DNA of 39,524 nucleotides from Anaerolinea sp. (GCA_013822395.1 PNKK01000021.1:1-39524), one strand, 5' to 3'; shown: positions 24,130-33,500, counted from the stretch's first letter. The notes: a model not told the origin generated them from the sequence alone. Translations and numbers: made by a program.

Positions 24130-24258
24130 TCATCGCGTGGCCCTTGGCGGGTCGCCCCGGAGGATGAAACGCCGGCCTTCGGCCTATTTCGGGTCAGTCA
24201 TCGCGTGGCCCTTGGCGGGTCGCCCCGGAGGATGAAACGCCGGCCTTCGGCCTATTTC
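24130..24258. repeat. 61-bp perfect direct repeat, two copies
   Basis: The 61 bases at 24130-24190 recur without change at 24198-24258, with a 7-base spacer, so the period is 68 bp. Each copy, read on the minus strand, contains GGCCGAAGGCC (hairpin with GAA loop), CGGG-GCGA-CCCG (a GNRA-type hairpin) and outer TCATC/GATGA arms that could pair. The pair occupies the gap between the MFS gene and the sigma-factor operon, in the leader of the latter. The downstream copy ends at the ATG of a possible longer start at 24133. No known family is recognised. Confidence 0.9.
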
Positions 24259-24273
24259 CGATCAGCGAAGGTC

Positions 24274-25635
24274 TCAGGGCTCCCCGGCGACCTCCAATGG
24301 GTCCGGGTCCGCGGTCCCTGCGACCAGGCCCGCGGCCGGTCCCGCACTCAGCCCGGTGCTCGGCGCGCCGGCAGGTCCCGTCCGATCCGGCCGGAGACGT
24401 CCGATCTCCGGGCGGAGGATGGCGGCGAGAAGCCCGATTGCCAGCGTCAGTCCGCCGCCGACGGCGAGCACCGGCGGGACGCCCGCTCGTTCCGCGATCG
24501 CCCCCGCGGCGAGATTTCCAACCGGAAGCAGACCGATCGAGGTCAGCACGTAGAGGCTGTGGACGCGGCCGCGGAGCCGAGCGGGGACCCGGACCTGGAG
24601 GAGCGTGTTCGTCGTCGAGTAGTAGGCGACCTGGCTGGCACCCAGGACGGCGAGGGCAACGACCGTCACCGGCACCGAGGTGGATAGCGCGAACGTGGCG
24701 AGCGAGATCGACATCGCGAGCAGGCCGGCCAGCAGCAGACGTCCGCTCCCGCCCGACGGCCTGAGGGAGGCCATCAGCAGCGCGCCGGCGAGCGCCCCCA
24801 CGCCGATCGAGCCCGTGAGGAGGCCCAGGCCAGGCGCGCCGATCAGGAGGATGTCCCGAGCGTAGACCGGCAGGAACGTGAGGTAGCTGAGGACGAACAG
24901 CGCCGGCGCCGCGGCGAGCAGGACGAGGGCCCCGAGAACCGGGTCCGCGGCAACGTGGCGGACGCCGTCCCGGAGGTCGCCCCACAGTGCCGCCTGGAGG
25001 CGACCGACGGCCCGTGTCGGCGGTAGGGGCAGACGGGCGAAGATGACGGCCACGAAGACGAGTGCGGCCGCGTTCGCCCAGAAGCCGAGGGCGAGGCCGC
25101 CCGCGGCGATCGCGAGCCCCGCGACCGACGGACCCACGATCCGCATGAGGTTGTACTGCGCGGAGTTGAGCGCGATCGCGCCGCCCAGGGCGGTCCGGTC
25201 CACGACGGTGGAGACGATCGCCTGGCTGGCCGGCATCTGGACGGTGAGCAGGACGCCGCCCACGAACGCGACGACCACGACGTGCCAGTACGCAACGGTC
25301 CCGGCGGTGGTCAGGAGGGCGATCACGGCCGACACGCCGGCCGCCGCCGCGTACGACCAGGCCAGCAGGCGGCGGCGATCCAAGCGGTCCGCCAGCACGC
25401 CCGCGACGACCGCCAGGAAGAGCGTCGGCAGGCCGGCGATCGCACCGACGAGGCCGAGCAGCCCCGGCGAGTTCGTCAGCTGGAGGACGAGCCAGCCCTG
25501 GGCGGTGGCCTGCATGAACGCACCGAGCGTGGCAAGCGTGCTACCGAGCAGGAGCCGCCGGTAGACCGGCGAGGCGAGGGCCGGAAAGCGCCCGATAGCG
25601 TGCGGTTCGGCGGCGCTCGGCGCGTCGCTCGGCAC
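24274..25635 (-). CDS. MFS exporter (EntS/MFS_3-like)
   Basis: A 453-residue major facilitator transporter with about 12 membrane helices. Motif A between helices 2 and 3 reads GVLADRLDRRRLL. The N-terminal stretch ASPVYRRLLLGSTLATLGAFMQATAQGW and the segment ALNSAQYNLMRIVGPSVAG are typical of the MFS_3 group, which contains the enterobactin exporter EntS and macrolide-type efflux pumps. The substrate is unknown, and there is no siderophore pathway here. The start GTG 25635 follows the M16 stop by 37 bp on the same strand. The last 35 residues after the final helix are Gly/Ala/Pro-rich. It may be the third gene of the M16 operon. Confidence 0.9.
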   Translation of the reverse strand: MPSDAPSAAEPHAIGRFPALASPVYRRLLLGSTLATLGAFMQATAQGWLVLQLTNSPGLLGLVGAIAGLPTLFLAVVAGVLADRLDRRRLLAWSYAAAAGVSAVIALLTTAGTVAYWHVVVVAFVGGVLLTVQMPASQAIVSTVVDRTALGGAIALNSAQYNLMRIVGPSVAGLAIAAGGLALGFWANAAALVFVAVIFARLPLPPTRAVGRLQAALWGDLRDGVRHVAADPVLGALVLLAAAPALFVLSYLTFLPVYARDILLIGAPGLGLLTGSIGVGALAGALLMASLRPSGGSGRLLLAGLLAMSISLATFALSTSVPVTVVALAVLGASQVAYYSTTNTLLQVRVPARLRGRVHSLYVLTSIGLLPVGNLAAGAIAERAGVPPVLAVGGGLTLAIGLLAAILRPEIGRLRPDRTGPAGAPSTGLSAGPAAGLVAGTADPDPLEVAGEP

Positions 25636-25672
25636 GCCCGTCGAGGGCGCCGCCGCAGTGGCCTCGGGAGCG

Positions 25673-27088
25673 TCAGGCGGCGTCGCCGTCGGCGACCTTC
25701 AGGGCGGGCTGCGGTGCCGCCTCGCGCTCCACCTCGATCGAACCGAGGCTCGCGGCCTCAAGGGCGGGCATGAATTCGTCGGCGTCGCCGACGAGGACGA
25801 TCCTCGAGTCGTCCGGTCGGACGTGCTCGGTTGCCGCAGCGAGGACGTCGTCCATGGTGACTGCCTGGATCGCCGGGCGGTAACGTGACAGCTCGTCATC
25901 GGGCAATCCCTGGACGACGAGGCCGCTGAGCGCGCCGACGACCGCACCGGCCGTCTCGAACCGGAGCGGGAAGACGCCGACGAGGTAGTCGCGAGCCTCG
26001 GTGAGCTCGGCGTCGGTGACGCCGGACCGGATCCTCGCAAGCTCGGCCACGATGTCGAGGACGGCCGGGACGGTGACCTCCGTGTTGACCGCGGCGCGCG
26101 CGCCGAACGGTCCGGCCGCGCGCCGGAGGTCGAAGCCGGCACTCGCGCCGTAGGTGTAGCCCTTCTCTTCACGCAGCTTCCGGTTCAGGCGGGAGTTGAA
26201 CAGACCGCCCAGGATCGTGCTCATCACGGACAGGGCGTGGAAGTCCGGGATGCGGCGCGACACGCCCGGGTGGCCGATTCGGATCTCGGTCTGGACGGAG
26301 CCCGGTCGATGGACGACCCGGACCCGCGGGCCGGACGCGGCCGGCGACGCGTCGGTCTCCCGCGCGGGCGCCACGTCCGGATCTGCGCGCCACGTGCCGA
26401 ACCACTCCGCGGCGAGCTCGAGGACGTCAATCCCCGTCAGATCGCCACCCACGATCAGCGTCATCCGAGCCGGGTCGAACCGCCTCCCGAGTGCAGCCCG
26501 CGCCGTCGCGGCGTCGAGCCGTCCGACCGTCTCCGCGGTACCGGCCACCGGACGTCCGTAGGGTGAGGTCGGCGCGTAGATCGCAGCGACGAAAGCGTCC
26601 TCGGCCCGCCGGCGGGGATCTGCCCTGGCCTGGAGGATGTCGTTGAGGCGCTCGTCCCGGAGCCGCTCGACCTCCGTGGCGGGAAAGGTCGGCCGCGCAA
26701 GGACCTCCTCGATGAGCTTTAGCATCGCGGGCAGCCGATCGGCGGGAACATCAGCGGAGATAGAGGTGGAATCCCAGCCGGCCTCCGCGTGAAGGGACGC
26801 GCCGAGCCGTTCGGCGGCCTCGACGAGCTGGATCGCGTCGTAGCGCTCCGTCCCCTCCGTGAGGGCCCGTGCCATCAGCACGGTGGTGCCGGCAAGCTCG
26901 TCCGGCTCGTCCGCGGCGCCGCTGGTGATGACGAGCGAGGCGGCGACGAGCGGCCGTCCCGGTAGGTGGACGGTGAGGACGCCGAGCCCGTTGTCGAGCC
27001 ATGCCCGCTGGAAGGACGGGAACGCATAGGGCCGCGGGCTGCCGGACGCCGGGCGCTCGGCGACGACGACGGGTCGAGTCCCGCTCAT
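25673..27088 (-). CDS. M16-family peptidase-like protein, non-catalytic partner
   Basis: A 471-residue M16 (pitrilysin) fold protein that lacks the zinc motif HxxEH. The corresponding region reads DELAGTTVLMARALTEGT. The C-terminal half keeps the substrate-binding Arg/Tyr region, RKLREEKGYTYGASAGF, near residue 310. Bacterial M16B enzymes often work as a pair of one active and one inactive subunit, and the active partner is encoded 10 bp upstream on the same strand. No signal peptide is evident. The start is ATG 27088. Confidence 0.92.
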   Translation of the reverse strand: MSGTRPVVVAERPASGSPRPYAFPSFQRAWLDNGLGVLTVHLPGRPLVAASLVITSGAADEPDELAGTTVLMARALTEGTERYDAIQLVEAAERLGASLHAEAGWDSTSISADVPADRLPAMLKLIEEVLARPTFPATEVERLRDERLNDILQARADPRRRAEDAFVAAIYAPTSPYGRPVAGTAETVGRLDAATARAALGRRFDPARMTLIVGGDLTGIDVLELAAEWFGTWRADPDVAPARETDASPAASGPRVRVVHRPGSVQTEIRIGHPGVSRRIPDFHALSVMSTILGGLFNSRLNRKLREEKGYTYGASAGFDLRRAAGPFGARAAVNTEVTVPAVLDIVAELARIRSGVTDAELTEARDYLVGVFPLRFETAGAVVGALSGLVVQGLPDDELSRYRPAIQAVTMDDVLAAATEHVRPDDSRIVLVGDADEFMPALEAASLGSIEVEREAAPQPALKVADGDAA

Positions 27089-27098
27089 CGGGGCACCC

Positions 27099-28406
27099 TC
27101 ACGCCGCGACCTCCGCGTCGCCGGCGGTCTGCTCGGCCGGAAGGTACGTCAGGACCAACCGGTTGTCCTCGCGGAAGACCTCAGCACAGACGCCGCGGAT
27201 CTGCTCGGCGGTCACCGCCAGGTACCGGGGCAGCATCCGGTTCGCCAGGTCCGGGTCGTCGAACAGCGTCGCATACATCGACAACCGGTCGGCCCGTTCC
27301 TCCACCCGTTGGAGGGCGCCCAGCTCGTCCGCCTCGGTCAACGCCTTCGCGCGCTCGAGCTCGTCCGCCGACGGTGAATCCGTTGCGAGCCGGCTCAGCT
27401 CCTCCCAGAAGACGGCCTCCAGGCGCACCAGATCGACACCCGGACGGGCCGTTGCCCAGCCGGCCGTGATCGATGCGCCGCCGACCAGGCCGAGGGAGAA
27501 CATCGCGACGTCCTGGGCAAGACGCTCCTCGCGGACGAGCCGGCGATCGAGCCGGCTCCCCTTCCCTCCGGCGAGGATCTGGCCGGCAAGGTCGAGCGCG
27601 TCCAGGCGTGCATCGCCGAAGACCGGCGCACGGAACCCCCAGTAGATCCGCGGCAGCGGGACGCTGTCCATGACCACGTCGCGGAGCTCCCGTCCGAGCG
27701 TCGCGGGCAGCGACAGATCGCCAAGGTCGACCGGGAGCGCCGGGTTGGCCGGGATCCGCCCGAAGTAGCGCTCGACCCACCTGCGCACCTGCGCTCGATC
27801 GACATCACCCACGACGCTGAGGACCGCGTTGTTGGGCGCGTAATGTGTCCGGAAGAACGCCTGGAGATCGTCGATCGTCGCGGCGTCCAGGTCCGCCATG
27901 GACCCGATCGTCGGATGGTGATACGGGTGCTCCGGCGGAAAGACCCCGCCCAGGAGGCGCTCGTTCCACGAACCGTACGGGCGGTTGTCATACGACCAGC
28001 GCTTCTCGTTCTTCACGACCTCGCGCTGGTTGTCCAGGTTCTCCTGGTTGAGCGCCTCGAGGAGCGTGCCCATCCGGTCCGCCTCGAGCCACAGGGCAAG
28101 CTCCAGGCGATGCGACGGGACGGTCTCGAAGTAGTTCGTCCGATCCAGCCAGGTCGTCCCGTTCATCGTCCCGCCCACGGACTGGATGAGCCCGATGTGC
28201 TCGGCCTTGGAGACGTGGGCGGATCCCTGGAACATCACGTGCTCGAAGAGGTGGGCGAAGCCGGTCCTGCCCGGCTGCTCGTGCTTGGAGCCCACCGCGT
28301 ACCAGATGTTCACGGCGGCGACCGGCGCCAGGTGGTCCTCGGCAACGATCAGACGGAGACCGTTCGCGAGGCGGTCGTCGGTGAACTCGATCCTGGGTAC
28401 GCGCAT
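27099..28406 (-). CDS. M16-family zinc metallopeptidase, active subunit
   Basis: A 435-residue pitrilysin-type peptidase. The inverted zinc motif HLFEH is at residues 52-56, with E55 catalytic, and the distal zinc Glu lies in the VKNEKRWSYDNRPYG stretch about 75 residues later. The start ATG 28406 (MRVPRIEFTDDRLANGLRLIV) is the usual start of the family; upstream in-frame residues look non-coding. It probably forms a clamshell heterodimer with the inactive M16 protein encoded next and degrades peptides. The gene is divergent from the ArsR-type regulator, so the 237-bp gap carries promoters for both. Confidence 0.95.
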   Translation of the reverse strand: MRVPRIEFTDDRLANGLRLIVAEDHLAPVAAVNIWYAVGSKHEQPGRTGFAHLFEHVMFQGSAHVSKAEHIGLIQSVGGTMNGTTWLDRTNYFETVPSHRLELALWLEADRMGTLLEALNQENLDNQREVVKNEKRWSYDNRPYGSWNERLLGGVFPPEHPYHHPTIGSMADLDAATIDDLQAFFRTHYAPNNAVLSVVGDVDRAQVRRWVERYFGRIPANPALPVDLGDLSLPATLGRELRDVVMDSVPLPRIYWGFRAPVFGDARLDALDLAGQILAGGKGSRLDRRLVREERLAQDVAMFSLGLVGGASITAGWATARPGVDLVRLEAVFWEELSRLATDSPSADELERAKALTEADELGALQRVEERADRLSMYATLFDDPDLANRMLPRYLAVTAEQIRGVCAEVFREDNRLVLTYLPAEQTAGDAEVAA

Positions 28407-28557
28407 GATCGGGCGGTGCTCCGGGGGTGATGGACAGGGGATCGGCCTGACAGGCTGACCCGCGAAGGGTACCTCAGCAGCCCGGTGCCCACCCCGCACC
28501 TGTCCCGGACCCGAGCCATTCTGGATCCGGTGCCACTCTGGACCCGGTGCCCGCCGA

Positions 28558-28585
28558 TTGACATTCATGATCCATGTGTTAGATT
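28558..28585 (+). promoter_or_regulatory. Promoter of the ArsR-type regulator gene
   Basis: A perfect -35 box TTGACA (28558-28563) and a -10 box TAGATT (28580-28585, four of six matches) are separated by 16 bp. They lie about 60 bp before the ATG at 28644. The -10 box falls inside the inverted repeat at 28577-28596, so repression by blocking RNA polymerase is plausible. Confidence 0.65.
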
Positions 28586-28596
28586 TCTATCTAACA
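28577..28596. promoter_or_regulatory. ArsR-type operator, site 1
   Basis: A perfect 8-bp inverted repeat with a 4-base centre: TGTTAGAT-TTCT-ATCTAACA. It covers the -10 box of the promoter in front of the winged-helix regulator gene. Sites of this size are typical for ArsR/SmtB dimers. The GTTAG-N8-CTAAC skeleton recurs at 29804-29821. Confidence 0.8.
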
Positions 28597-28643
28597 GACA
28601 GGCCAGGTCACCCCGACCACCGTCCGCAGGAGAGCCCGAAGCC

Positions 28644-29753
28644 ATGGCCCGACCCACCACCCGCCGAGTCCCCGTCGCCCTCAGCGGCGAGGGCCTGGCG
28701 CGCCCGGCCGTCCGTGACTTCACGGGCGGAGCCGCCGGCCAGATCATCGAGTGGGACGTCCGTCCCGTCTACGACTTCCTGTTCTCGCTCGCCGGCGAGG
28801 CCGGCGCCACGGATGACCTGCCGGCCGACGATCGCCGCTGGCTGGTCGAGACCCGGGCTGCATTGCCCGAGGCGCAGCGCGATGTCTTCAAGCGGATCTG
28901 CGACACGGACCTCGCGATCCACCTCGCCGCGTTCGTCGTGGAGCATCGAGACCTCGGAACCGTCGACGAGCTCCTTGAGGCCCTCGAGGCATCCGGGCCC
29001 GGCCCACTCCTCCGGAGCGTCTTCTCGGAGGCAATGGCGGCCGAACCGGCCGCCGGACCACTCCTGGAGCGCGCGCTGACCGGAGACACCTCCGCGCTCC
29101 GCGAGCTCGAGAGCGCCCTGCCCGATTGGAAGAAGAAGGAACGACTGACGCTGCTCGAGGATCCGGCCACGACGCACGACGAGATCGTCGGCCTGGCACA
29201 CGCCTGGGCCGAGGCCTTCCGCCCGATCGAGGGGCGGATCCGCGACGTCCTCGTCCGCGACTACGAGCTCCGGGCCGGCGACCGGGCCACACTGATCGGG
29301 CCGGACCTCATCGAACGGACGACCGGCGGGATCCGGTGGCTGCCGGAGGCCGGCGTTCGGCGAGTCGTTCTCGCCCCATCGTACTTCTCGCGACCGTACA
29401 ACTTCCTCCTCGCGGGCAGCGATTGGCGCTTCTTCGGGTACCCCGTGGCCGACGACGCGCTCGACCGTGTGGACCCGCTCGCGCCCCCGCTGAATGTCCT
29501 CCGGCTCCACCGCGCGCTTGGCGACGAGACGCGGCTCCGGATCCTGAAGCTCCTGGCCGAGCGAGACCTGTACCTGACCGAGATCGCCCAGCAGCTGGAG
29601 CTCTCCAAGCCGACCATCAAGCATCACCTGGCCCAGCTCCGGAGCGCCAGGCTGCTGACCGTCGTCGAGTCGGGCGCGGTCGTCTACTACAGCCTCCGGC
29701 GGGACCGCCTGGACGACGCCTCGGTCGATCTCAAGCGCTTCCTCGTCGGATAA
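28644..29753 (+). CDS. ArsR-family winged-helix regulator with DUF5937-like N-terminal region
   Basis: A 369-residue protein. The ATG at 28644 follows AGGAGAG by about 10 bases. The C-terminal 85 residues form an ArsR-type winged helix (LHRALGDETRLRILKLLAER, then LTEIAQQLELSKPTIKHHLAQL). The first 280 residues look like the DUF5937 region found on many actinobacterial and Chloroflexota ArsR proteins, probably a ligand- or partner-sensing part. I see no metal-binding Cys pair like ELCVCDL, so the signal is probably not a thiophilic metal. A perfect operator overlaps its own promoter and a similar one overlaps the start of the next gene, suggesting control of both. The small gene at 29813 follows after 59 bp. 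Confidence 0.88.
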   Translation: MARPTTRRVPVALSGEGLARPAVRDFTGGAAGQIIEWDVRPVYDFLFSLAGEAGATDDLPADDRRWLVETRAALPEAQRDVFKRICDTDLAIHLAAFVVEHRDLGTVDELLEALEASGPGPLLRSVFSEAMAAEPAAGPLLERALTGDTSALRELESALPDWKKKERLTLLEDPATTHDEIVGLAHAWAEAFRPIEGRIRDVLVRDYELRAGDRATLIGPDLIERTTGGIRWLPEAGVRRVVLAPSYFSRPYNFLLAGSDWRFFGYPVADDALDRVDPLAPPLNVLRLHRALGDETRLRILKLLAERDLYLTEIAQQLELSKPTIKHHLAQLRSARLLTVVESGAVVYYSLRRDRLDDASVDLKRFLVG

Positions 29754-29803
29754 GCGCGACCTGCCGGGCCGCGGGCGACCGCGGCCCATCATTGAACCGG
29801 AGA

Positions 29804-29821
29804 GTTAGACGGATGACTAAC
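29804..29821. promoter_or_regulatory. ArsR-type operator candidate, site 2
   Basis: GTTAG-ACGGATGA-CTAAC repeats the arms and exact 8-base spacing of the site at 28577-28596. It covers the ATG at 29813 of the small downstream gene. Its inner bases are less symmetric than in site 1, so binding may be weaker. Confidence 0.55.
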
Positions 29822-30103
29822 ACGCAGCAGATCACGGTGAACCACGACGAGCGTTGGAGAAGAGGGCCCGTCATGCACAGTTGGACCGAACAGACCCAGG
29901 TGGTGATCCGGGCCAGGATCCGGGAGCTCGAGCTCGAGGCCGCCCGTGAGCGGCTGGCCGCGACCGCGCGCACCACCACCACCCCGAGACGCCTCCGCCG
30001 CAGTGTCGGCCGGCTGCTGATCCTCGCCGGGCGCCGCATCGCGGGCGAGTCGGTGCCCACCGACTCGCCGGCCGCCCGGCCGGCGAGTCCCATGGCAGCC
30101 TGA
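29813..30103 (+). CDS. Small hypothetical protein, basic and helical
   Basis: A 96-residue protein of no family I recognise. It starts at ATG 29813 (MTNTQQITVNHDERW), or at ATG 29873 (MHSWTEQTQVVIRAR), which would give 76 residues. A charged helix (IRARIRELELEAARERLAATA) is followed by a basic stretch (TPRRLRRSVGRLLILAGRRIAGE) that is amphipathic rather than a clear membrane helix. It lies 59 bp after the ArsR-family regulator and carries a copy of that regulator's operator over its 5' end, so it is probably a co-regulated target or modulator. The second start would leave the operator fully in the leader. Confidence 0.6.
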   Translation: MTNTQQITVNHDERWRRGPVMHSWTEQTQVVIRARIRELELEAARERLAATARTTTTPRRLRRSVGRLLILAGRRIAGESVPTDSPAARPASPMAA

Positions 30104-30143
30104 AGCAAGGCCGTGGACGCCACGTGGCCCCAGCCGCCCCACG

Positions 30144-30450
30144 ATGGGCACGCGCCCCGATCGACCCATCCGTATCGCCGCCCAGCTTCATCCTCAGCAC
30201 GGGGCGTGGATCAGCATCCGACGCGGCGCCGTCGAGGCCGACCGTCTCGGCTACGACATCGTGTACACGTGGGACCGCTTCCACCCTCTCTACGGTGATC
30301 ACGACGGCGGGCACTTCGGGTGCTCGACGATGCTCGCCACCTGGGCAGAGGCGACCTCGCGGGTCGAGCTCGGCGCCCTCGTCAGCCCGGTCGGCTACCG
30401 ACCCGAACCTCCTCGCCGACATGGCCCGGACGGTCGACCACGTCTCCCTC
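30144..30450 (+). pseudogene. LLM-class F420-dependent oxidoreductase fragment, frameshifted and truncated
   Basis: The first 85 codons read IRIAAQLHPQHGAWISIRRG...ADRLGYDIVYTWDRFHPLYGD...GHFGCSTMLATWAEATSRVELGALV, the N-terminus of a luciferase-like F420-dependent oxidoreductase. After TACCG at 30400 the family sequence (DPNLLADMARTVDHVS) continues in another frame, as expected for a loss of two bases. After about 30450 no further homology is visible, although such enzymes are about 280-320 residues. The gene is therefore a remnant. It ends about 100 bp before the carB stop on the opposite strand. Confidence 0.8.
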
Positions 30451-30557
30451 GCCTGGCGCGACGCCGTGAACACGGCCGGGGTCGCACCCCATGGTGCGAA
30501 CGAAGTCCAGTCGCCCTGACAACGCCGCTCTCTCGTCGCCGGGTCATGCCCGCTTCA

Positions 30558-33500
30558 TCACGACATCCTGACGGGGGCGGGTCCGCCCACGCGAACCCGA
30601 TCCGGCGGCACCCACTCAGTGAGCGATCGGACCTCGGCGAGCCGGCCAGCGACGGCTGGGTCGAGCGCCTCCGCAGCCGCGATCGCCGTCTCGATCGCCG
30701 TCAGGCAGAGGATCCCCTCCGCGACCGCCGCGTGGCGGATCTCCGCGGCATCCCGGACCGCACCGGACCGCGGCGTCGGGGTGTTCACGACGAACCGGAC
30801 GGACCCGCCCCGAATGACGTCGAGGATCCCGGGAAGAACGGCCACGCCGGGTGTCGCTCCCGGCGGCTCGTCCAAAGACGCGCCCGTCTCCCCAAGCTTG
30901 GCGACAGACGCGCCCGTCTCCCCAAGCTTGGCGACAGACGCGCCCGTCTCCCCAAGCTTGGCGACAACGTCGGCCGCGAATCCGTGATCCTCCAGGGCCG
31001 CCGCGGTCCCCGGAGTTGCCGCGATCCTGTAGCCGGCCGCAACGAGCGCAGTCGCGAGCCGCGGCAGCGTCGCCTTGTCGCGGTCGGCGATCGACAGCAG
31101 GGCCACCGGCGTGATCGCGCCTCCCCCCGGCTCGGCCCGCGGCGGGACGAGGGCGGCCCCCCGAAGCGCCTTGGCCATCGCGACGCGGGCATCCGTGTGG
31201 ATCCCAATCACCTCCCCGGTCGATTGCATGAACGGGCCAACCGACGGGTCCACGCCACGAAGCTTGGCCGTCGAGAACGCGGGCGCCTTGACGGCCACGA
31301 ACGGGGGCGGCGGCAGGAGGCCGCCGGGCCAGCCGAGCCCGCCGAGGGTCGCCCCGAGCGCGATCTGGACGGCGATCTCGACCATCGGGACACCCGTGAC
31401 CTTCGACACGAACGGGACGGTCCGCGACGCGCGCGGGTTGACCTCGATGAGGTAGACGCCGTCGTCGCGGACGATGAACTGGGCGTTGACGAGGCCACGG
31501 GCGCCCAGCGCGAGCACGATCCGCTCCATCGTCGCCACGACCAGGCCCTGGTCGCCCTCGCTCACGGTCTGGGGCGGGAAGATCCCCACCGAGTCGCCCG
31601 AGTGGACGCCGGCCCGCTCGACGTGCTCGAGGAGACCGGGGATCAGGACGTCCCTCCCGTCCGAGACGGCATCCACGTCGACCTCGATGCCCTCCAGGTA
31701 GCGGTCGATCCGGACGGGCCGGTCCGGATCGACGATCGTGGCCGCCGCCAGCTGCCGGGCGAGGTCATCCGGCGAGTAGCAGAAGTCGATCGCGAGGCCG
31801 CCGATGACGAACGACGGACGGACGATGACCGGGTAGCCGATCCGCTCGGCGAGCGTGAGCGCCTCCTCGACCGAGTGGGCCATCCCGCCGTCCGGCTGCG
31901 GGATGCCGAGCCGGTCCAGCAGCGCGGAGAACCGGGTCCGCTCCTCGGCTTGATCGATCGCCTCGAGGTCGGAGCCGAGGAGCGCGACGCCGCCGGCCGC
32001 GAGCGGCGCCGCGAGGTTGAGCGGTGTCTGTCCGCCGAACACGACGAGCGCGGGCAGGAACTCCTCCCCTGCCGGCGTCTCGGCGTCGATGACACTTCGG
32101 ACGCTCTCCGGGTCCAGCGGCTCGAAGTAGAGTCGAGTGGAGGCGTCGAAGTCGGTCGAGACCGTCTCGGGATTCGAGTTGATCATCACCGCCGACCAGC
32201 CCGCCCGCCGCAGCGTATCGGCCGCCTGCACGGCGCAGTAGTCGAACTCGATCCCCTGTCCGATCCGAACCGGCCCGCTGCCGATGACCAGCGCCGCCGG
32301 CCTGGGGACGGGCGGGGCCTCCGGCGCCGACCCGGCCGCCGCGTACGTGGAGTAGAAGTACGGCGTCTCCGCGGCGAACTCGGCCGCGCACGTGTCCACC
32401 ATCGCGTACCCGGGCACGAGCCCGAGGGCGAGGCGTGCGTCGCGGATGGCGGCCTCGGGCATGCTCGTGAGCCCGGCCAGCTCCCGGTCCCCGAAGCCGG
32501 CTCGCTTCACCGTGGCGAGCAGCGCGGCGGCATCCGCATCCACGGGGTCAGTGAGGAGGGCGCCCGCGACTCGGACCTCGGCCTCCAGGGCGACACTCCG
32601 CCCGAGCTCCGCGAGGAACCAGGGGTGGATGCCTGTCGCGACGGCGACCTCGGCCTCCGGGACACCGCGACGGAGGAGGGCAAGGACGCGCCAGAGCCGG
32701 TCGTCGGAGGGCGCCAGGAACCGCTTGAGGACGATCGGAGCGGCCGTCCGCTGGGCGTGGCGGGTGGACTCGCAGGCCGTCCCCCGCTCGTCGACCCAGC
32801 GGATCGGCGTGTCACCCCCGGTCTCCCCTGCCTCCGGGTCGACCCCGAGGACGGCAGCCAGGTAGCCCACGGTGCCGGCCCAGGCGAGATCCTCGGCCAG
32901 CGGTCCCGCGCCCGCCTGCTCCAGCCCTCGGAGCGCCTTGTTGAGCGCGCTCCCGAAGGTCCGGTCGATCGCCATCACCTCGCCGGTCGCCTTCATCTGG
33001 CTGCCGAGGGACCGGTCCGCCGTCGGGAACTTGTCGAACGGGAAGCGGGGAAGCTTGACGACCACGTAGTCGAGGGCGGGCTCGAAGGCGGCGACCGTCG
33101 TTCCCGTGACGACGTTCGGGATCTCGGCGAGCCGCCGGCCGATCGCAATCTGCGCCGCGACCCGGGCGATCGGGTAACCCGTCGCCTTGGAGGCAAGGGC
33201 CGACGAGCGCGACACGCGCGGGTTGACCTCGATGACCGCGTACTCGGTGCTGTCCGGCGAGAGGGCGAACTGGACGTTGCAGCCGCCCTCGACGCCGAGC
33301 GCCCGGATGATCGCCAGCGCCGCGCTTCGGAGCCGCTGGTGGACCTGGTCCGAGAGGGTCTGGACCGGCGCCACCACGATCGAGTCGCCGGTGTGGACTC
33401 CCAGGGGATCCACGTTCTCCATCGAGCAGACCGCGATGCAGGTGTCATCCGCGTCGCGCATCACCTCGTACTCGACCTCCTGCCAGCCGACCAGGCACCG

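Noticed and set aside
24130..24258. The 61-bp repeats as tandem cyclic-di-GMP or other known riboswitch.
   Set aside because: The conserved bases of the GEMM-type, glycine and cobalamin classes that I can recall are not present, so I left it unclassified.
24130..24258. The repeats as a CRISPR array.
   Set aside because: There are only two copies, the spacer is 7 bases, the repeat is 61 bases and no cas genes are near.
24194..24985. A minus-strand frame ending inside the 61-bp repeats (NRPKAGVSSSG).
   Set aside because: It overlaps the MFS gene in another frame and has no membrane helices or motif. Coding through the repeats would be chance.
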